From Xenophilus azovorans DSM 13620 (GTDB lineage Bacteria; Pseudomonadota; Gammaproteobacteria; Burkholderiales; Burkholderiaceae_C), in assembly GCF_000745855.1 (NCBI RefSeq), contig NZ_JQKD01000021.1:1-64000 (forward strand): 64,000 nt of DNA, given 5' to 3'. The notes under the pieces are model-generated. The model did no database searches, was not told the DNA's origin, and was given only the letters and a program-made list of their open reading frames with translations. Positions within the stretch are counted from its first letter, which is position 1; each line of letters begins with the position of its first letter. Position numbers and translations under genes: made by a program. Of the stretch, positions 43,815 to 51,881 are shown in pieces.

Positions 43815-44984
43815 TCACACGGCATGTCGTAGCCCATCCAGGTAGTCGGCCCACCACTGCATGAGCTTCTGGCGTTCTTGCAGGCGAATGCCCCGGTCGT
43901 AGGCGGCGCGCACCTCGTTGCGTTCGGCGTGGGCCAGGGCGCGCTCGATGGCATCAGCGTTGTGGCCCGCCTCGTTGGCGATGGTGCTGAAGAGGGACCG
44001 GAACCCGTGGACCGTGGCCTCGCCGAAGCCCATCCGCGCCAGCATGCTGTTGAAGGTGTTCTCCGACAGTGACTTGCTGGGGTAGTACGGGCTGGGGAAG
44101 ATCAGCTCACGGTCGCCCGTCAGAGGCTTCATCGCGTCGAGCACTTCCAGGGCCTGGCGGGACAGGGGGATGACATGATCCCGGTCCATCTTCATCCGTG
44201 CGGCCGGGATGCGCCATATCTTCGCGTCGATCTCGGCCCAGCGCGCACCCCTTGCCTCGCCGCTTCTGGTCGCGGTCAGGATCAAGAACCACATCGCGTT
44301 CTTCGTGTGCGGGTCACCGCCGTAGCTGCCCAGCTTGCGCAGGAAGTCGGGCAACTCCTCCAGGGCGATGGCGGCGCGGTGCTTGACCTTGTACGGCTTC
44401 AGGATCTCCGACTGCACCAGATCCAGCATGGGGTTGTGCTTGATCTTGTCGTGCGTGACGGCGAAGCGGAATACAGCCTTGATCCGCTGGAGCACCCGGC
44501 CGGCCATGTCGCGGGCGCCGGTGCTTTCCACACCCTTGACCACCGCCATCACGTCACGGGCGGCAAGGTTTGCAATGGGGCGTGAGCCCAGGGTGGGGTA
44601 GGCGTGCGTCTCCAGGGATGCCTTGATGGCGGCGGCGGTGTCCTCGCTCCAGCGGCTGCGCTGGTGGTCCATCCACTCGATGGAAACCGACTTGAAGGTG
44701 TTCTCGGCGTTGAAGGCGATCAGGGCCTTGGCCTGCTTTTTCAGTTCACCAGGGTCCACGCCCTCGGCGAGCGCGCGGCGGGCGTCGGTGCGCTTGTCCC
44801 TGGCCTGCGCCAGCGTCACCTCGGGATAGGTGCCCAGCGCCAGCAGCTTCTCCTTACCGCCGTAGCGATATTTCAGCCGCCAGTACTTCGCGCCCGTCGC
44901 AGCGACAAGCAGGTACAGCCCTTTGCCGTCGGCGTGCTTGCCGACTGCCTTGAGATTCTTGACCTTTACGTCCGATAGCTTCAC
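43815..44984 (-). CDS. int: P4-type tyrosine integrase of the satellite
   Basis: 389 aa. N-terminal arm-binding domain of the DUF4102 type (KVKNLKAVGKHADGKGLYLL, KYRYGGKEKLLALGTYPEVT), SAM-like core-binding domain, and catalytic domain with Arg in TATRSGEARGARW, HGFRS, HAERN and the nucleophile in VRAAYDRG. P4-type integrases favour tRNA 3' ends, consistent with tRNA-Arg at the far side. The gene starts near the right boundary, beside two GGGGGTA arm motifs. Confidence 0.95.
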   Translation of the reverse strand: MKLSDVKVKNLKAVGKHADGKGLYLLVAATGAKYWRLKYRYGGKEKLLALGTYPEVTLAQARDKRTDARRALAEGVDPGELKKQAKALIAFNAENTFKSVSIEWMDHQRSRWSEDTAAAIKASLETHAYPTLGSRPIANLAARDVMAVVKGVESTGARDMAGRVLQRIKAVFRFAVTHDKIKHNPMLDLVQSEILKPYKVKHRAAIALEELPDFLRKLGSYGGDPHTKNAMWFLILTATRSGEARGARWAEIDAKIWRIPAARMKMDRDHVIPLSRQALEVLDAMKPLTGDRELIFPSPYYPSKSLSENTFNSMLARMGFGEATVHGFRSLFSTIANEAGHNADAIERALAHAERNEVRAAYDRGIRLQERQKLMQWWADYLDGLRHAV

Positions 44985-45007
44985 GGGTCGTCACCTTGGG
45001 GGTATGA

Positions 45008-45026
45008 ACGGGGGTAAATTCTCCCG
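45008..45026 (+). repeat. Right-end integrase arm-type sites
   Basis: GGGGGTA occurs at 45008-45014 and 45020-45026, in the same orientation as the left-end copies, directly upstream of the integrase start. They probably mark the P or P' arm and so place the element end just beyond. Confidence 0.5.
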
Positions 45027-45210
45027 CCATTTCGGTGACGCCTAGGATTGATGCCGCTTCCCGGCTAGTCTTTGGTTACTGCCGGGGCACCACCTCCGCC
45101 GCCGCTGCCCGCACGTCGTACGTTCCGTAAAGGAGGGTACGCCTTCCGGCGCATGTCGCGCCGGCGACCTCGCTCCCTAGAATCGCCGCTCTTCAACGTG
45201 GAGCCGGGTC

Positions 45211-45366
45211 ATGAGCTGGGAACTGACGATCGAACTGTTCTGCGCCGTGGGCATCGTGTGGATGAGTTTCGCGATGCCGTTCTATCGCGGCTGGCGGCCG
45301 CTGAACGAGCGCATGGAGGATTGCATCAGGCAGACCGTGCGCGCGCTGGAGCGGCCGCTCTGCTGA
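45211..45366 (+). CDS. Small single-pass membrane protein, unknown
   Basis: 51 aa: MSWELTIELFCAVGIVWMSF begins one transmembrane helix, followed by a basic segment FYRGWRPLNERMED. TAGAAT at 45178-45183 is a plausible -10 and GTGGAG lies upstream of the start. It stands alone between the satellite end and tamB. No family recognised, but codon use matches the host genes. Confidence 0.5.
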   Translation: MSWELTIELFCAVGIVWMSFAMPFYRGWRPLNERMEDCIRQTVRALERPLC

Positions 45367-45378
45367 GCCTTCGGCCTT

Positions 45379-45410
45379 GAAAAAAAGACGGCCCGCCGAA
45401 GAGGCGGGCC
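45379..45410 (-). terminator. Rho-independent terminator after tamB
   Basis: On minus, the 8-bp stem GGCCCGCC/GGCGGGCC with a 5-nt loop (45390-45410) is followed by GTC and seven T residues (A-run 45380-45386 on plus). It ends the tamA-tamB transcript. Confidence 0.85.
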
Positions 45411-45523
45411 AAGAGACCGTCGGCCAGACGGGACAGACGTGGCGCAAGGCCATGCCGGCGGTCGGCATCCACTGTCGCGCCATCCGCCTGAACGGCACCT
45501 GACCGCTGAGGCCGTGCAGTCGG

Positions 45524-48500
45524 TCAGTCGTACTTGACCGTGTAGATCAGGTCCACGCCGCTGTGCAGGCCGGCCTGGCCGCGCAGCGTCAGGTTGCGCG
45601 TGAGGTCGTAGAAGATGAACAGCGTGCCCAGCGTGCCGGCCAGGCTGCGTTCGTAGGTGACGTAGAAGTCGTCCGACAGCCGCTTGCCCAGCGTGACCGC
45701 AGCGTCGCCGATACCGCCGTTGCTGCCCGGCCCCTTGAAGCCGATCTCGTCCAGGCCGAAGCGGCTGGCCAGCCCGCCGCCGCCGGCACCCTTGCCCAGG
45801 CCGCCCAGCAGGGCCAGCGCCGCCTGCTGCATCAGCAGCGCCTCGCCGCCGCTGGTGGCCGAGGCCCGGCCCAGCACCACCCACGACAGCGTCTGCGCAT
45901 CGGGCAGCGCCGGGTCGGAATAGAGCTTGACGCGCGGCGCCTGCGCGGTGCCGGTGACCTGCACGCCGGCGCGCTGCGTGATGTTGGGGCGCAGCGCCAG
46001 GATGTCGAGCTGCGGGTTGTCCACGGGGCCGTTGAAGCGGGCGATGCCGCTTTCCACGTCCAGCGCCTGCCCGTAGGCGCGGTACTGGCCCTGCACGGTG
46101 CGCACCTCGCCGGTGATGCGCGGCAGCGCGGCGAGCTGCCGACTGGTGACGTTGAGCGTGCCTTCCAGCCGCGTGGTGATGCCGCGGCCCTGCACGGCGA
46201 AGTCGCGGCCGAGGTCGAAGTCGACGGCGATGTCCGGCGGGCGCGACAGCAGCGGCTGGTTGGGCCGCGCCTCGGCCTCCTGCCGGCGCTCGCGCGCGCG
46301 CGCCTCGCGCTCGGCCTGCTCGCGCTGCTCCGCCGCCCGAGCGGCGGAATGGACCACCACGTCGCTGCCCAGGCCGGGCGCGGTCTCGTCGGGCAGGATG
46401 ATGACGGCGCGGTCGGTGGTGATCTTGCCGCGCACCGTGAGCTGCCCGGCCGCCAGCCGGGCCTGCACGTCGCCCGAGACGGTGACCTGGCGGTCCGAGC
46501 GCACCAGCGCGCGCAGGCGCTGCACCTCGCCGCGCATGTCCATCGACAGGCCGGACTGCCCGGCCTGCGCCGCGCCCCAGCCGGCCTCGCCGCGGAAGCT
46601 GACGCGGCCGCCGTCGGCCGCCGCCTCGCTGGCCGCGGTGCTCAGGTTGCCGCTGCGCCCCGGGATGCGCACGCTGCTGCCCGGCCCGCCGTGCAGCACG
46701 AACTCCTGCAGCACCAGACGGTTGCCGGCGAGCTGCGCGCGCAGCCGGCCGTCGCGCAGGTCCAGCCCTTCGACCGCCGCCTTGAGCGACAGCCGGTCGG
46801 CCGCGAGCGTGCCGTTCCAGCGCGGGTCGCCGCGCGTGCCGGCCAGGGTGGCGTTGGCCTCCAGCGTGCCGGAGACGCGCCAGCCCGGCGGCGCCAGCAT
46901 CGACCACACGCCGAGCTGCGGCAGGCTGGCCTTCACCCGGCCGCCCAGCGGCGCGTCGGGCGCCCACTGCCAGCCGCCCGCGCGCTGCGCCAGACGGGTG
47001 TCGGCCTGCACGTCGATGCGGCCGGCGCGCTCGCTGTCCCAGGCCAGGCTGGCGCGCACTGCCTCGCCCTGCGCGTCCAGGCGCAGCTCGGCCTGGCGCA
47101 GCCCGGCCGGGGTGGAGGGCGCGTTGTCGGTGGAGTCGGTGGTGATCTCTTTCTTCGTGCCGGTGCCGCGGCTGTCGATGCGCCGCACCAGCGCCGCTTC
47201 GCCCGCCTGCAGGCGCAGGTCGCCGCCGGCGCGGGCCACGCGCACCTGGGCGCGCAGCTGGTCGGCGGCGTCGATGTCCCAGTCGCCGTCGAACACCAGG
47301 TCGCCGCTGATGCCCATCTCGCGCAGGCTGGTGTCGCCGCCGAAGGCGCGGCTCCAGGCCATCGGCAGGCCCCGCATGCGGCCCTTGGTCTGCAGCCGGA
47401 AGACGGCGCCGCCCGCGCTGGCGCTCTGGCGCAGGCGCAGCGGCTCCCAGTCCAGCCGCACGGTGCCGGGCACCGGGCCTTCGAGCGTGGCGCCGCCGGC
47501 CGTGGTCTCCAGTTCGAGGCTGCCGCCGCCGGCGCGCAGGGTGCCGCTGAACTCGCGGGCCAGGGCCAGCGTCCACGGCGCTTCCTGTCCGCGCGCGGTG
47601 TCGTGCATCTGCGCGCGCAGGTGGGCCAGGGACAGCCGCCAGCGCTGCTCGCCCGCCAGGCCGCCGCCGGCGCGGGTGTCGAGCGTGATCTGCCGCGTGC
47701 CCTGGCGCGCCTCGCCGCGCAGCGCCAGCGTGGCGTTCGCCAGGCTGCCGTCCAGCGTGGCCCGCAGGCCGCGCAATTCGACCTCCTGCGCCTCGGGCCG
47801 GCGCAGGACCAGCCGCGGCGTTTCGAGCGTCGCGTTCAGCGTCGGCTCGGCGCTGCCGCGCAGCGGCGCGGCGGGCGACGCGATGCGCTGCTGGATCGTG
47901 CGCCAGCCGCCCTGCCAGCGCGCCTGGAGCCGCGCGCTGCCCTGTGCGGAGGCGCCGCCGAAGGCCTGTCCCAGCCCCGGCAGTCCTTCCAGCCACTGCT
48001 GCAGCGCCGCGGCGTCGTCCACGCGCGCCGACAGTTCGCCGCCGCCCTGCGTCGGCGCGATGCGGCCCTGGAACTGCGCCGAGCCGCCGGGCAGCGTGGC
48101 GCGCAGGTCGCCGCGGCCGGCCTGGTCGGCCACGTGCAGTTCCAGTTTGCCCTGGAGGCTGGCGCGTTCGGCGTCGATGCGAAGCTGCGCCAGGTCCAGC
48201 ACCTGGTCTGCCCATCGGCCCTGGGCCAGCGCGCGTTCCAGCTTCAGCCCGTTCAGCGCGCGCGTGCCGCCGCCGCCCTGGGCCTGCAGCGCCACGTCGA
48301 AGTCGATGCCCTCGCCGCGCTGCTGCGCCTTGGCACGGCCGCTGATGGGCGCACCCGCCAGCCCGGTGTGCAGCTCGCCCGGCCGCACGTTCTGCAGGGT
48401 GGCGTCGATGCGCCACGGATCGGGCGCCGGGCTCCAGGCTCCGTGGGCCTCGATGCGGCCGTGGCCGGCATGCACGGTGGCCTGCTCGACCTGCACGCTG

Positions 48501-49585
48501 CGGCCGTCGTAGCCGATGCCGGCCTGCAGTGCCTGCACCGGCAGGCGGCCTTCGTCCCAGGGCCCGGGCTCGGCGTTGACGATGTCGGCGCGCAGCTTCC
48601 ACGCCTGCGCGCCGGTGGCTGGATCGGGTTCGACCGCCGCCTCGCCGGTGAGCAGCGTGCGAGGCCCCTGCGGCCACAGCAGCGCGACGTCGAGGCGGCG
48701 CATCTTCGCCAGCGCATCGATCACGGGCTGCGGCGCCCAGGGCGCGATGCGGGCCTCGACCTGCACGTCCATCGGCTGGGTGCCGTCGGCCTGCTCCGTC
48801 GGCGCCGCCTGCGCCTGCACCGCCAGGCGCGCGTCAGCGCCGGCGAGGGTGCCGTCGGCGGTGGCGTGCACGGCCAGTTCCATGCTGCGGCCTTCCTCCA
48901 GCGGCGCGGGCAGGCGGCCGTCCAGGGCCAGCTTCAGCGCCATCGGCGCGGCGCCCTGCAACTGCGCCTCGGCGCTGTAGTGGCCCTGCACGGGGGTCGC
49001 CAGGTCCACGCCGTCGATCTTCAGCCGGTGGTCCTGCCCGTCGAAGACGTAGCGGCCGGCCAGGCCGGTGGCCTGCACGGGGGGCGGGCCCTTCCACTGC
49101 AGGTCGTCGACGCGGAAGGGCAGCTCGATCTGCACCGGCAGCGCCAGGCCCGTCAGCGGCTCGGGCGGCGGGCTGGGTTCTTCCTTCGGCCCGCGCGGCT
49201 CGATGACGATGCGCGCCGCGTGCACCTCGCCCAGTTGCACGCGCCGCTGCAGCAGCGGCCCCAGGCTCCAGCCGATGCGTGCGCCCTCGACCTCCACCGC
49301 CATCGTCGGGCTCTGCCAGCGCAGGTGGCCGATGGCGCCGCCGCGGCGCAGCGAGCCGCTGACCTCGCGCGCCTCCAGCGTCTGGCCGGCCGGCAGGTAG
49401 CGTGCGGCGCGATGGAGCACGGCGGCCAGCGAGCTGTCGGTGCCGATCCACCACCAGCCGAGGGCGAGCACGGCCGCCAGCAGCACCAGCAGCGCGGCCA
49501 TGCTCCAGGCCGCGGCACGCAGCACGCGCCGCGGCCACGGGCGGCGCGGCGGCGTTCGGGCGGTGTCTGGGGCGTTCCCTTCCAT
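45524..49585 (-). CDS. tamB: Translocation and assembly module inner-membrane protein TamB
   Basis: 1353 aa, normal size for TamB. A single N-terminal membrane helix (about 27-48, MAALLVLLAAVLALGWWWIG) is followed by a long periplasmic beta-rich repeat region, which in AsmA-like proteins forms a lipid-carrying groove. The DUF490 C-terminus ends RGQAGLHSGVDLIYTVKYD. It works with the outer-membrane TamA in protein insertion and phospholipid transport to the outer membrane. The start at 49585 has no strong ribosome site. Confidence 0.95.
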   Translation of the reverse strand: MEGNAPDTARTPPRRPWPRRVLRAAAWSMAALLVLLAAVLALGWWWIGTDSSLAAVLHRAARYLPAGQTLEAREVSGSLRRGGAIGHLRWQSPTMAVEVEGARIGWSLGPLLQRRVQLGEVHAARIVIEPRGPKEEPSPPPEPLTGLALPVQIELPFRVDDLQWKGPPPVQATGLAGRYVFDGQDHRLKIDGVDLATPVQGHYSAEAQLQGAAPMALKLALDGRLPAPLEEGRSMELAVHATADGTLAGADARLAVQAQAAPTEQADGTQPMDVQVEARIAPWAPQPVIDALAKMRRLDVALLWPQGPRTLLTGEAAVEPDPATGAQAWKLRADIVNAEPGPWDEGRLPVQALQAGIGYDGRSVQVEQATVHAGHGRIEAHGAWSPAPDPWRIDATLQNVRPGELHTGLAGAPISGRAKAQQRGEGIDFDVALQAQGGGGTRALNGLKLERALAQGRWADQVLDLAQLRIDAERASLQGKLELHVADQAGRGDLRATLPGGSAQFQGRIAPTQGGGELSARVDDAAALQQWLEGLPGLGQAFGGASAQGSARLQARWQGGWRTIQQRIASPAAPLRGSAEPTLNATLETPRLVLRRPEAQEVELRGLRATLDGSLANATLALRGEARQGTRQITLDTRAGGGLAGEQRWRLSLAHLRAQMHDTARGQEAPWTLALAREFSGTLRAGGGSLELETTAGGATLEGPVPGTVRLDWEPLRLRQSASAGGAVFRLQTKGRMRGLPMAWSRAFGGDTSLREMGISGDLVFDGDWDIDAADQLRAQVRVARAGGDLRLQAGEAALVRRIDSRGTGTKKEITTDSTDNAPSTPAGLRQAELRLDAQGEAVRASLAWDSERAGRIDVQADTRLAQRAGGWQWAPDAPLGGRVKASLPQLGVWSMLAPPGWRVSGTLEANATLAGTRGDPRWNGTLAADRLSLKAAVEGLDLRDGRLRAQLAGNRLVLQEFVLHGGPGSSVRIPGRSGNLSTAASEAAADGGRVSFRGEAGWGAAQAGQSGLSMDMRGEVQRLRALVRSDRQVTVSGDVQARLAAGQLTVRGKITTDRAVIILPDETAPGLGSDVVVHSAARAAEQREQAEREARARERRQEAEARPNQPLLSRPPDIAVDFDLGRDFAVQGRGITTRLEGTLNVTSRQLAALPRITGEVRTVQGQYRAYGQALDVESGIARFNGPVDNPQLDILALRPNITQRAGVQVTGTAQAPRVKLYSDPALPDAQTLSWVVLGRASATSGGEALLMQQAALALLGGLGKGAGGGGLASRFGLDEIGFKGPGSNGGIGDAAVTLGKRLSDDFYVTYERSLAGTLGTLFIFYDLTRNLTLRGQAGLHSGVDLIYTVKYD

Positions 49586-49630
49586 CAGCAGTCTGCGCTC
49601 GTGTCCATTCCAAAGGCCGCGGAGCAGGCC

Positions 49631-49729
49631 ATGCCAGTGCACCCGTGGAACCGGCTTTGCCGGGCCACCGGGTGCGCCCCCTCGAGGGGCTGAAGGCCGC
49701 GGCTCCAAGCCTGCCTGCGCAGGCTTGGA
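49631..49729. repeat. Palindromic repeats between tamA and tamB (family 2, copy 2, plus a hairpin)
   Basis: Inverted relative to 9217-9262: CCGGCTTTGCCGGGCC, then CCCCCTCGAGGGG. Next to it is a perfect 11-bp hairpin TCCAAGCCTGC (49704-49714) / GCAGGCTTGGA (49719-49729). The tamA-tamB gap of 227 bp is mostly this material. Confidence 0.6.
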
Positions 49730-49812
49730 CGGCCTGAAGGGCAGCCGCATCCGGCGGTTGCTCGGATGAGACCTGCGAAGTCCGGGAGAAACGGGGGTGG
49801 GCTCATCTACCT

Positions 49813-51822
49813 CTAGAAGTTGTAGCCCAGCCGCAGGTGCAGCCGGAACTTGCGCACGTCCACGCCGTAGGCCAGGTCGGCCTGCACCGGCCCCACCGGG
49901 CTGCGCCAGCGCACGCCCGCGCCGACGCCGACCTTCCACTTGTTCAGCTCGCTGGCCTTGTCGGCCACCGTGCCGGCATCGATGAAGACCGTGCTCTCCC
50001 AGTCGGTGAGTTTGCCGTCGCGCACGATCGGCTTCTGCCACTCCACGCTGGCCACGCCCATGAAGCGCCCGGCCACCGTGGCGCCGTTCGCATCGAGGGT
50101 GCCGATCTCGCGGTAGGCATAGCCGCGCACGGTGGTGTCGCCGCCGGTCAGGAAGCGCAGCGTGGCGGGAATCAGCGCTTTCTCCCTGGCGGTGATGGCG
50201 CCCAGCTCGGCGCGCAGCGCCAGGCGCGAGCGGCGCGCATTGGCCGGCTCGTCGCCCGGCTGCTCGCGCCCCAGCGGCACGATGCCCAGCCAGCGGCCGT
50301 AGGCGCGGGTGAAGGGCAGGCGCTCGCCGGTGAGCGTGTAGCCGGCGCCCAGCTCCAGCGCCAGGCCCCAGCCGCGGCGCGGGTTGGCGGCGTCGTCGAA
50401 GTAGCGCGCCGTCCAGGTCCAGTTGGCGCTCAGCGCCGAGGCGGAGGGGTAGGGGGCCTCGCTGCCCACGTACTCGGCGTAGTCGTACTGGAGGAACCAG
50501 GCGCGGGCGATGTGGCCGTCGTCCTTGCTCAGGCCGTAGCGCAGCCGGCCGCTGTTGACGTCGTAGGTACCGGCCTTCTCCTGCTTGAGTTCGCCCAGGG
50601 TGCCCCAGCGCCAGCCGTTGTCGCCGGGCACCGAGGTCCACTCGGTGTTGAGCACGCGGGTGTCGCGGTCGACCGAGAGCTTGGAGACCGCGCGCCAGCC
50701 CAGGAGCGGCATGCGGTTGTGGACATGATCGACCGACAGGCGCGGACCGCTGTCGGTGGTGAAGCCCACGCCCAGCACGACCTTCTGCAGCGGCGCCTCG
50801 CGCACCTGCGCGACGACGGGGGCGAAGGGCGGCGGCTGCTCGGTGTCGAGCGTGAGGAAGACCGAGTCGTAGTAGCCGCTGCCGGCCAGGCGCTGCTGCG
50901 CATCCAGCAGCTTCTGCTGGTCGTAGTCTTCGCCGATGGGCACGCGTGCGATGCGGCGCGCGGCGTCCACGTCGTAGCGCTCGGCGCCGCGCACCTGCAG
51001 CGGGCCGAAGCGGTACGCCGGGCCGGACTGGTACGTGACCGCCAAGCGCGCCGTGGCGGCGTCGGCGTCGATGTCGGCGCGGCTGGTCTGCACGCTGCCG
51101 GTGGGGAAGCGCTGCGCCGTCAGCGCGCGCAGGCCCTGGGTCTTGGCGCCGTCCCAGACCTGCTGGCCGAAGGGCTTGCCGGGGCCCAGCGTCCAGCCGC
51201 TGCGGATGGCCTCGCGCTGCTGCTGCACGGCGGCGTCGGCGCCCGGCTCGGCGATCGCTCCGGCGAAGTCGATGTCCACGTCGCGCACCGTGGTGCGGGG
51301 CCCCGGCTCCACGGTGATGCGCACCGCGTGCGGCGCCTTGGCCTCGGGCGTGTCGACCAGCTCCAGCGTGAGGTGCGGCGTGAAGTAGCCGAGGGTGCCC
51401 AGCAGTTCGCGCGCATTGGCCTCGGCCGCCACCATCAGGCGCGAGATCTCCGCCACGCCCAGGTCGTCGAGCTGGCGGTAGCGCTGGATCTCCAGGTGCT
51501 TGTCGAGCAGCTCGCGCGCCTCGTCGGGCCCGCGCACCTCGACGCTGAAGCCGTGCCGTTCGTCCGCGCTGTCACTGCTGCCGCTGCCGCCCTGGACCGC
51601 GCTGGGCGCGTCGTCGGCCGGCTTGTCGCGCTTCCAGGGCACCAGGCTGCAGCCCTGCAGCAGCAGGCACATCAGTGCCAGAACAAGTATGGCCCCTCGG
51701 TCAATCGCTGCGCGCTTGCCCGATCCCCCGAGGGGATGCCTTTTGTCTTGGGGCGGCCCGGCGACAAAAAACGACGCCGGCCCGCGCGCCGGCGTCGACG
51801 AGGAGGGCTCCACCCTGAACAT
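49813..51822 (-). CDS. tamA: Autotransporter/outer-membrane assembly protein TamA (Omp85 family)
   Basis: 669 aa from ATG 51822. A lipoprotein-like segment ILVLALMCLLLQGCS with lipobox LQGC lies at about residues 45-59, then POTRA-type domains and a C-terminal 16-strand barrel: RFLTGGDTTVRGYAYREIG, VEWQKPIV, and FRLHLRLGYNF at the end. It forms a complex with TamB. The N-terminus is uncertain: residues 10-40 are encoded by an intergenic hairpin repeat, and there is no ATG, GTG or TTG just ahead of the hydrophobic stretch. Confidence 0.9.
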   Translation of the reverse strand: MFRVEPSSSTPARGPASFFVAGPPQDKRHPLGGSGKRAAIDRGAILVLALMCLLLQGCSLVPWKRDKPADDAPSAVQGGSGSSDSADERHGFSVEVRGPDEARELLDKHLEIQRYRQLDDLGVAEISRLMVAAEANARELLGTLGYFTPHLTLELVDTPEAKAPHAVRITVEPGPRTTVRDVDIDFAGAIAEPGADAAVQQQREAIRSGWTLGPGKPFGQQVWDGAKTQGLRALTAQRFPTGSVQTSRADIDADAATARLAVTYQSGPAYRFGPLQVRGAERYDVDAARRIARVPIGEDYDQQKLLDAQQRLAGSGYYDSVFLTLDTEQPPPFAPVVAQVREAPLQKVVLGVGFTTDSGPRLSVDHVHNRMPLLGWRAVSKLSVDRDTRVLNTEWTSVPGDNGWRWGTLGELKQEKAGTYDVNSGRLRYGLSKDDGHIARAWFLQYDYAEYVGSEAPYPSASALSANWTWTARYFDDAANPRRGWGLALELGAGYTLTGERLPFTRAYGRWLGIVPLGREQPGDEPANARRSRLALRAELGAITAREKALIPATLRFLTGGDTTVRGYAYREIGTLDANGATVAGRFMGVASVEWQKPIVRDGKLTDWESTVFIDAGTVADKASELNKWKVGVGAGVRWRSPVGPVQADLAYGVDVRKFRLHLRLGYNF
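51722..51770 (-). repeat. Intergenic hairpin repeat, family 3 (copy 2), at the tamA 5' end
   Basis: CCCCCGAGGGG followed by arms TTTTGTC / GACAAAA around GGGGCGGCCCGGC, the same loop as in the copy at pyrR. It is read through in the longest tamA frame. Confidence 0.6.
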
Positions 51823-51881
51823 GCGGGCATTCTGACATCGGCCGCGCGCGGGCCGTGTCGGAGGCCGCCGACCGCGAGGGC

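Larger units (their letters stand above)
34308..45035. mobile_element. Capsid-forming PICI-like phage satellite integrated at tRNA-Arg(CCT)
   Basis: Minus-strand order: integrase, AlpA, small protein, CHC2 primase, RepA-like ATPase, 121-aa protein, terminator, then major capsid, prohead protease, portal, HNH, TerS, TerL, head-tail connector, head closure. No tail, tape-measure, baseplate, holin, endolysin or CI-like gene is present. All reading frames look intact and tightly packed, with frequent ATGA overlaps. This content matches cf-PICIs, satellites that build their own small capsids and package their own DNA but take tails from a helper. Left boundary is the tRNA 3' end. The right boundary lies shortly beyond the integrase-arm repeats at 45008-45026; the exact attR was not identified. 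Confidence 0.8.

Noticed and set aside
34308-45035. Degraded prophage as explanation for the capsid/terminase genes
   Set aside because: No broken genes, consistent operon coupling, own primase/RepA and terminators, and complete absence of tail genes fit a satellite better than decay.
45076-45086. Candidate attR core TTACTGCCGGG matching the tRNA 3' region
   Set aside because: 10 of 11 matches is too short in GC-rich DNA to claim as the attachment site; kept only as a hint.
45563-49693. Open plus frame of 1376 codons opposite tamB
   Set aside because: Mirror frame of tamB, with no domains and biased composition.
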